Below are positions 6,233 to 7,895 of a stretch of 7,895 bases of DNA, piece after piece (positions within the stretch are counted from its first letter, which is position 1; every line of letters starts with the position of its first letter). The stretch lies in contig JAUNUZ010000092.1 in NCBI GenBank assembly GCA_030537915.1, positions 1-7,895 of the forward strand, written 5' to 3'. Source of the DNA: Micrococcales bacterium. Its GTDB lineage: Bacteria > Actinomycetota > Actinomycetes > Actinomycetales > Dermatophilaceae. Below the pieces are notes generated by a model. That model saw only the letters and a list, made by a program, of their open reading frames with translations, was not told where the DNA came from and ran no database searches. Made by a program: the position numbers and the translations under genes.

Positions 6233-7080
6233 GCTCCGTCGACCTGAGCAGCAAGGGGGTGGCCGGCCCCGCCGCGCCGGCCACCTCCGACCTGCTCACG
6301 CTCGAGAACGTCGAGGTGATCTACGACGACGTCATCCTCGTCCTGCGTGGGCTCTCGATCGGTGTCCCGCAGGGCAAGATCGTCGCCCTGCTGGGCTCGA
6401 ATGGTGCCGGCAAGTCGACGACCCTCAAGGCGGTCTCCGGCCTGCTCCCGACGGAGCACGGTGAGGTGACGGATGGCTCGATCACCTTTGGGGGCAAGGA
6501 CATCACCCGGATGGATGCGGCCGAGCGGGTCCGTCAGGGGCTCTCCCTCTGCATGGAGGGGCGGCACGTCTTCGAGCACCTGACGGTCGAGGAGAACCTC
6601 ATCGCCGGCGCCTACTTCCGAGGGCGCATCGACATCAAGGCAGACCTCGACATGGTCTATGGGCTGCTGCCCAAGCTCGGCGACATGCGTAGCCGGGTCG
6701 CCGGCTACCTGTCCGGAGGCGAGCAGCAGATGCTCGCGATCGGACGGGCCCTGATGGCCAAGCCCAAGCTCCTCATGCTCGACGAGCCGTCGCTGGGTCT
6801 GGCCCCGTTGCTCGTCAAGGAGATCTTCAGCTTCATCAAGCGGATCAACGAGGAGATGGACCTCACCGTCCTGGTCATCGAGCAGAACGCCCGGCGGGCG
6901 CTCGAAGTGGCTGACCACGGTTACATCATGGAGCAGGGCCGGATCGTCCTCGAGGGTTCAGCGCAGGAGCTGCAGGACAACCCGGACGTCAAGGAGTTCT
7001 ATCTGGGCCTCGGGGACTCCGGCAACCGCAAGAGCTTCCGCGACGTGAAGCACTACAAGCGCCGCAAGCGCTGGCTCTGA
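6229..7080 (+). CDS. livF: ABC transporter ATP-binding protein, LivF type
   Basis: This 283-residue protein is the second ATPase of the importer, expected to form a heterodimer with the LivG-type subunit. It shows a Walker A (GSNGAGKST, 56-64), the LivF-like segment LSLCMEGRHVFEHLTVEENL (105-124), a canonical ABC signature LSGGEQQ (161-167) and a Walker B with glutamate (LLMLDEPS, 181-188). The H-loop reads IEQN, with Q219 where most ABC ATPases have histidine; E. coli LivF shows the same feature. It is longer than the roughly 237 residues of E. coli LivF because of about 24 extra N-terminal residues and a basic C-terminal tail (266-283, ending KRRKRWL). The ATG lies in an ATGA overlap with the binding-protein stop. 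The only nearby Shine-Dalgarno (GGAG, 6223-6226) is just 2 bases away, so translation is probably coupled to the gene before it. Confidence 0.93.
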   Translation: MSSVDLSSKGVAGPAAPATSDLLTLENVEVIYDDVILVLRGLSIGVPQGKIVALLGSNGAGKSTTLKAVSGLLPTEHGEVTDGSITFGGKDITRMDAAERVRQGLSLCMEGRHVFEHLTVEENLIAGAYFRGRIDIKADLDMVYGLLPKLGDMRSRVAGYLSGGEQQMLAIGRALMAKPKLLMLDEPSLGLAPLLVKEIFSFIKRINEEMDLTVLVIEQNARRALEVADHGYIMEQGRIVLEGSAQELQDNPDVKEFYLGLGDSGNRKSFRDVKHYKRRKRWL

Positions 7081-7093
7081 GAAGGGAAGTCGC

Positions 7094-7895
7094 ATGACCA
7101 CCACCGAGTCGAAGTCGCTCGCCGAGGACATCGAGTCGTATGCCGCTGAGCTGGCTCCTGCGGTCAACGACGTCGTGCGTCGTGCCGCCTCCGCCATCCC
7201 CGCTTTCGCGGCGCGGCTGGAGTCCGCCGGCCTGCGCGCCGATGACGTCTCGAGCCAGAGCCTGCAGGGCCTGCCCATCGTGACCAAGGACGATGTCCTG
7301 GCCCTGCAGCGGCAAGCGCCGCCCTTCGGCGGGATGCTGTCGGCGCAGGCTGATCTGCGACGGGTCTTCCAGTCGCCGGGGCCGATCTATGAACCCCAGC
7401 TGGGCGGCTCAGATCCGTGGCGCTGGGCTCCCGCCCTGCGGGCCACCGGGCTGGGCGCCGGCGAGACGGTGCTCAACTGCTTCGGCTACCACCTCTCCCC
7501 CGCCGGGGCGATGTTCGAGGAGGGGGTCCTGGCGGTCGGTGCCTCGGTGCTGCCCGGCGGCATCGGCAACCAGGACCTGCAGGTGCAGGCCATCGCGGAC
7601 GTCGGCGTCACGGCGTATGTCGGCTTGCCGAGCTACCTCAAGACGTTGATCGAGAGGTACGACGCAGCCGGCCTGCCAGCCGAACGGTGGCAGCTGACCA
7701 AAGCCCTCGTGACGGCCGAACCACTGCCGGACTCGCTCCGGGCGCTCCTGCAGGAGCGGGTCCCGACGGTGCTGATGGCTTATGGCACCGCGGAGGTCGG
7801 CCTGATCGCCTTCGAGACCGAGCCCGGGGGTGGGCTGCTGCCCGCGCCGGGCGTGCACGTCGACGTGTGTGACCTGAGCACTGGCGAGCCGATCA
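7094..7895 (+). CDS. Divergent PaaK-like adenylate-forming enzyme, partial (N-terminal 267 residues)
   Basis: The frame opens at ATG 7094, with AGGGA (7083-7087) 6 bases upstream, and runs without a stop to the window edge, so the 3' end is missing. It starts 13 bases after LivF. Resemblance to phenylacetate-CoA ligase (PaaK) is visible in order: LPIVTKDDVL (60-69, cf. LPFTTKxDL), NCFGYHLSPAG (128-138, cf. NAYGYGLFTGG), GLPSYL (177-182, cf. TPSY), TAEPLP (207-212, cf. GAEPWT) and AYGTAEVG (229-236, the YGxTE/YGLSE region with E234 kept). At the place of the Ser/Thr/Gly P-loop (SSGTTGxPT) it instead reads FQSPGPIYEPQ (92-102), so the phosphate-binding loop is rewritten. It could be a CoA ligase with altered ATP handling, or a non-catalytic relative. 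The C-terminal domain with the catalytic lysine lies beyond the window. Confidence 0.8.
   Translation, partial: MTTTESKSLAEDIESYAAELAPAVNDVVRRAASAIPAFAARLESAGLRADDVSSQSLQGLPIVTKDDVLALQRQAPPFGGMLSAQADLRRVFQSPGPIYEPQLGGSDPWRWAPALRATGLGAGETVLNCFGYHLSPAGAMFEEGVLAVGASVLPGGIGNQDLQVQAIADVGVTAYVGLPSYLKTLIERYDAAGLPAERWQLTKALVTAEPLPDSLRALLQERVPTVLMAYGTAEVGLIAFETEPGGGLLPAPGVHVDVCDLSTGEPI

Noticed and set aside
7417..7872. Open frames of about 150 codons on both strands within the last gene
   Set aside because: They are shadow frames of the PaaK-like gene that begins at 7094. Their translations are Arg/Gly/Ala-rich and lack motifs.

Overview
This window carries one co-directional, tightly packed gene cluster on the + strand of a very GC-rich genome. 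Third codon positions are almost all G or C, one start is GTG, Shine-Dalgarno sequences are strong, and the solute-binding protein is a lipoprotein. Together these point to an actinobacterium. An Intrasporangiaceae-type soil genus is a guess only.

Layout: (1) A short upstream region (1-78) holds a perfect AT-rich 10+10 bp palindrome and a strong ribosome binding site. (2) A LivG-type ABC ATPase (79-927). (3) A long-chain acyl-CoA synthetase-like AMP-forming ligase (927-3014). (4) A LivH-type permease (3011-3883). (5) A LivM-type permease (3887-4951). (6) A 69-base C-rich gap. (7) A lipoprotein solute-binding protein of the branched-chain amino acid/amide type (5021-6232). (8) A LivF-type ABC ATPase (6229-7080). 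(9) The first 267 codons of a divergent PaaK-like adenylate-forming enzyme (from 7094, cut by the window end). Three junctions overlap by 1 or 4 bases and two are separated by 3 or 13 bases, so this looks like a single operon.

All five parts of a HAAT-type (branched-chain amino acid family) importer are present: binding protein, two permeases and two ATPases. Two proteins of the acyl-adenylate superfamily are interleaved with them. This arrangement suggests uptake of a carboxylic acid (for example an aromatic, branched or long-chain acid) followed by activation to a CoA thioester, rather than plain leucine/isoleucine/valine transport. The substrate cannot be read from the sequence. The most unusual points are the PaaK-like protein, which lacks the usual Ser/Thr/Gly-rich P-loop; the promoter-proximal palindrome; a stable potential RNA hairpin at the end of the binding-protein gene; and a strongly basic C-terminal tail on LivF. 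No RNA genes, mobile elements, CRISPR arrays or clear intrinsic terminators were seen. The very long antisense open frames are composition artefacts.
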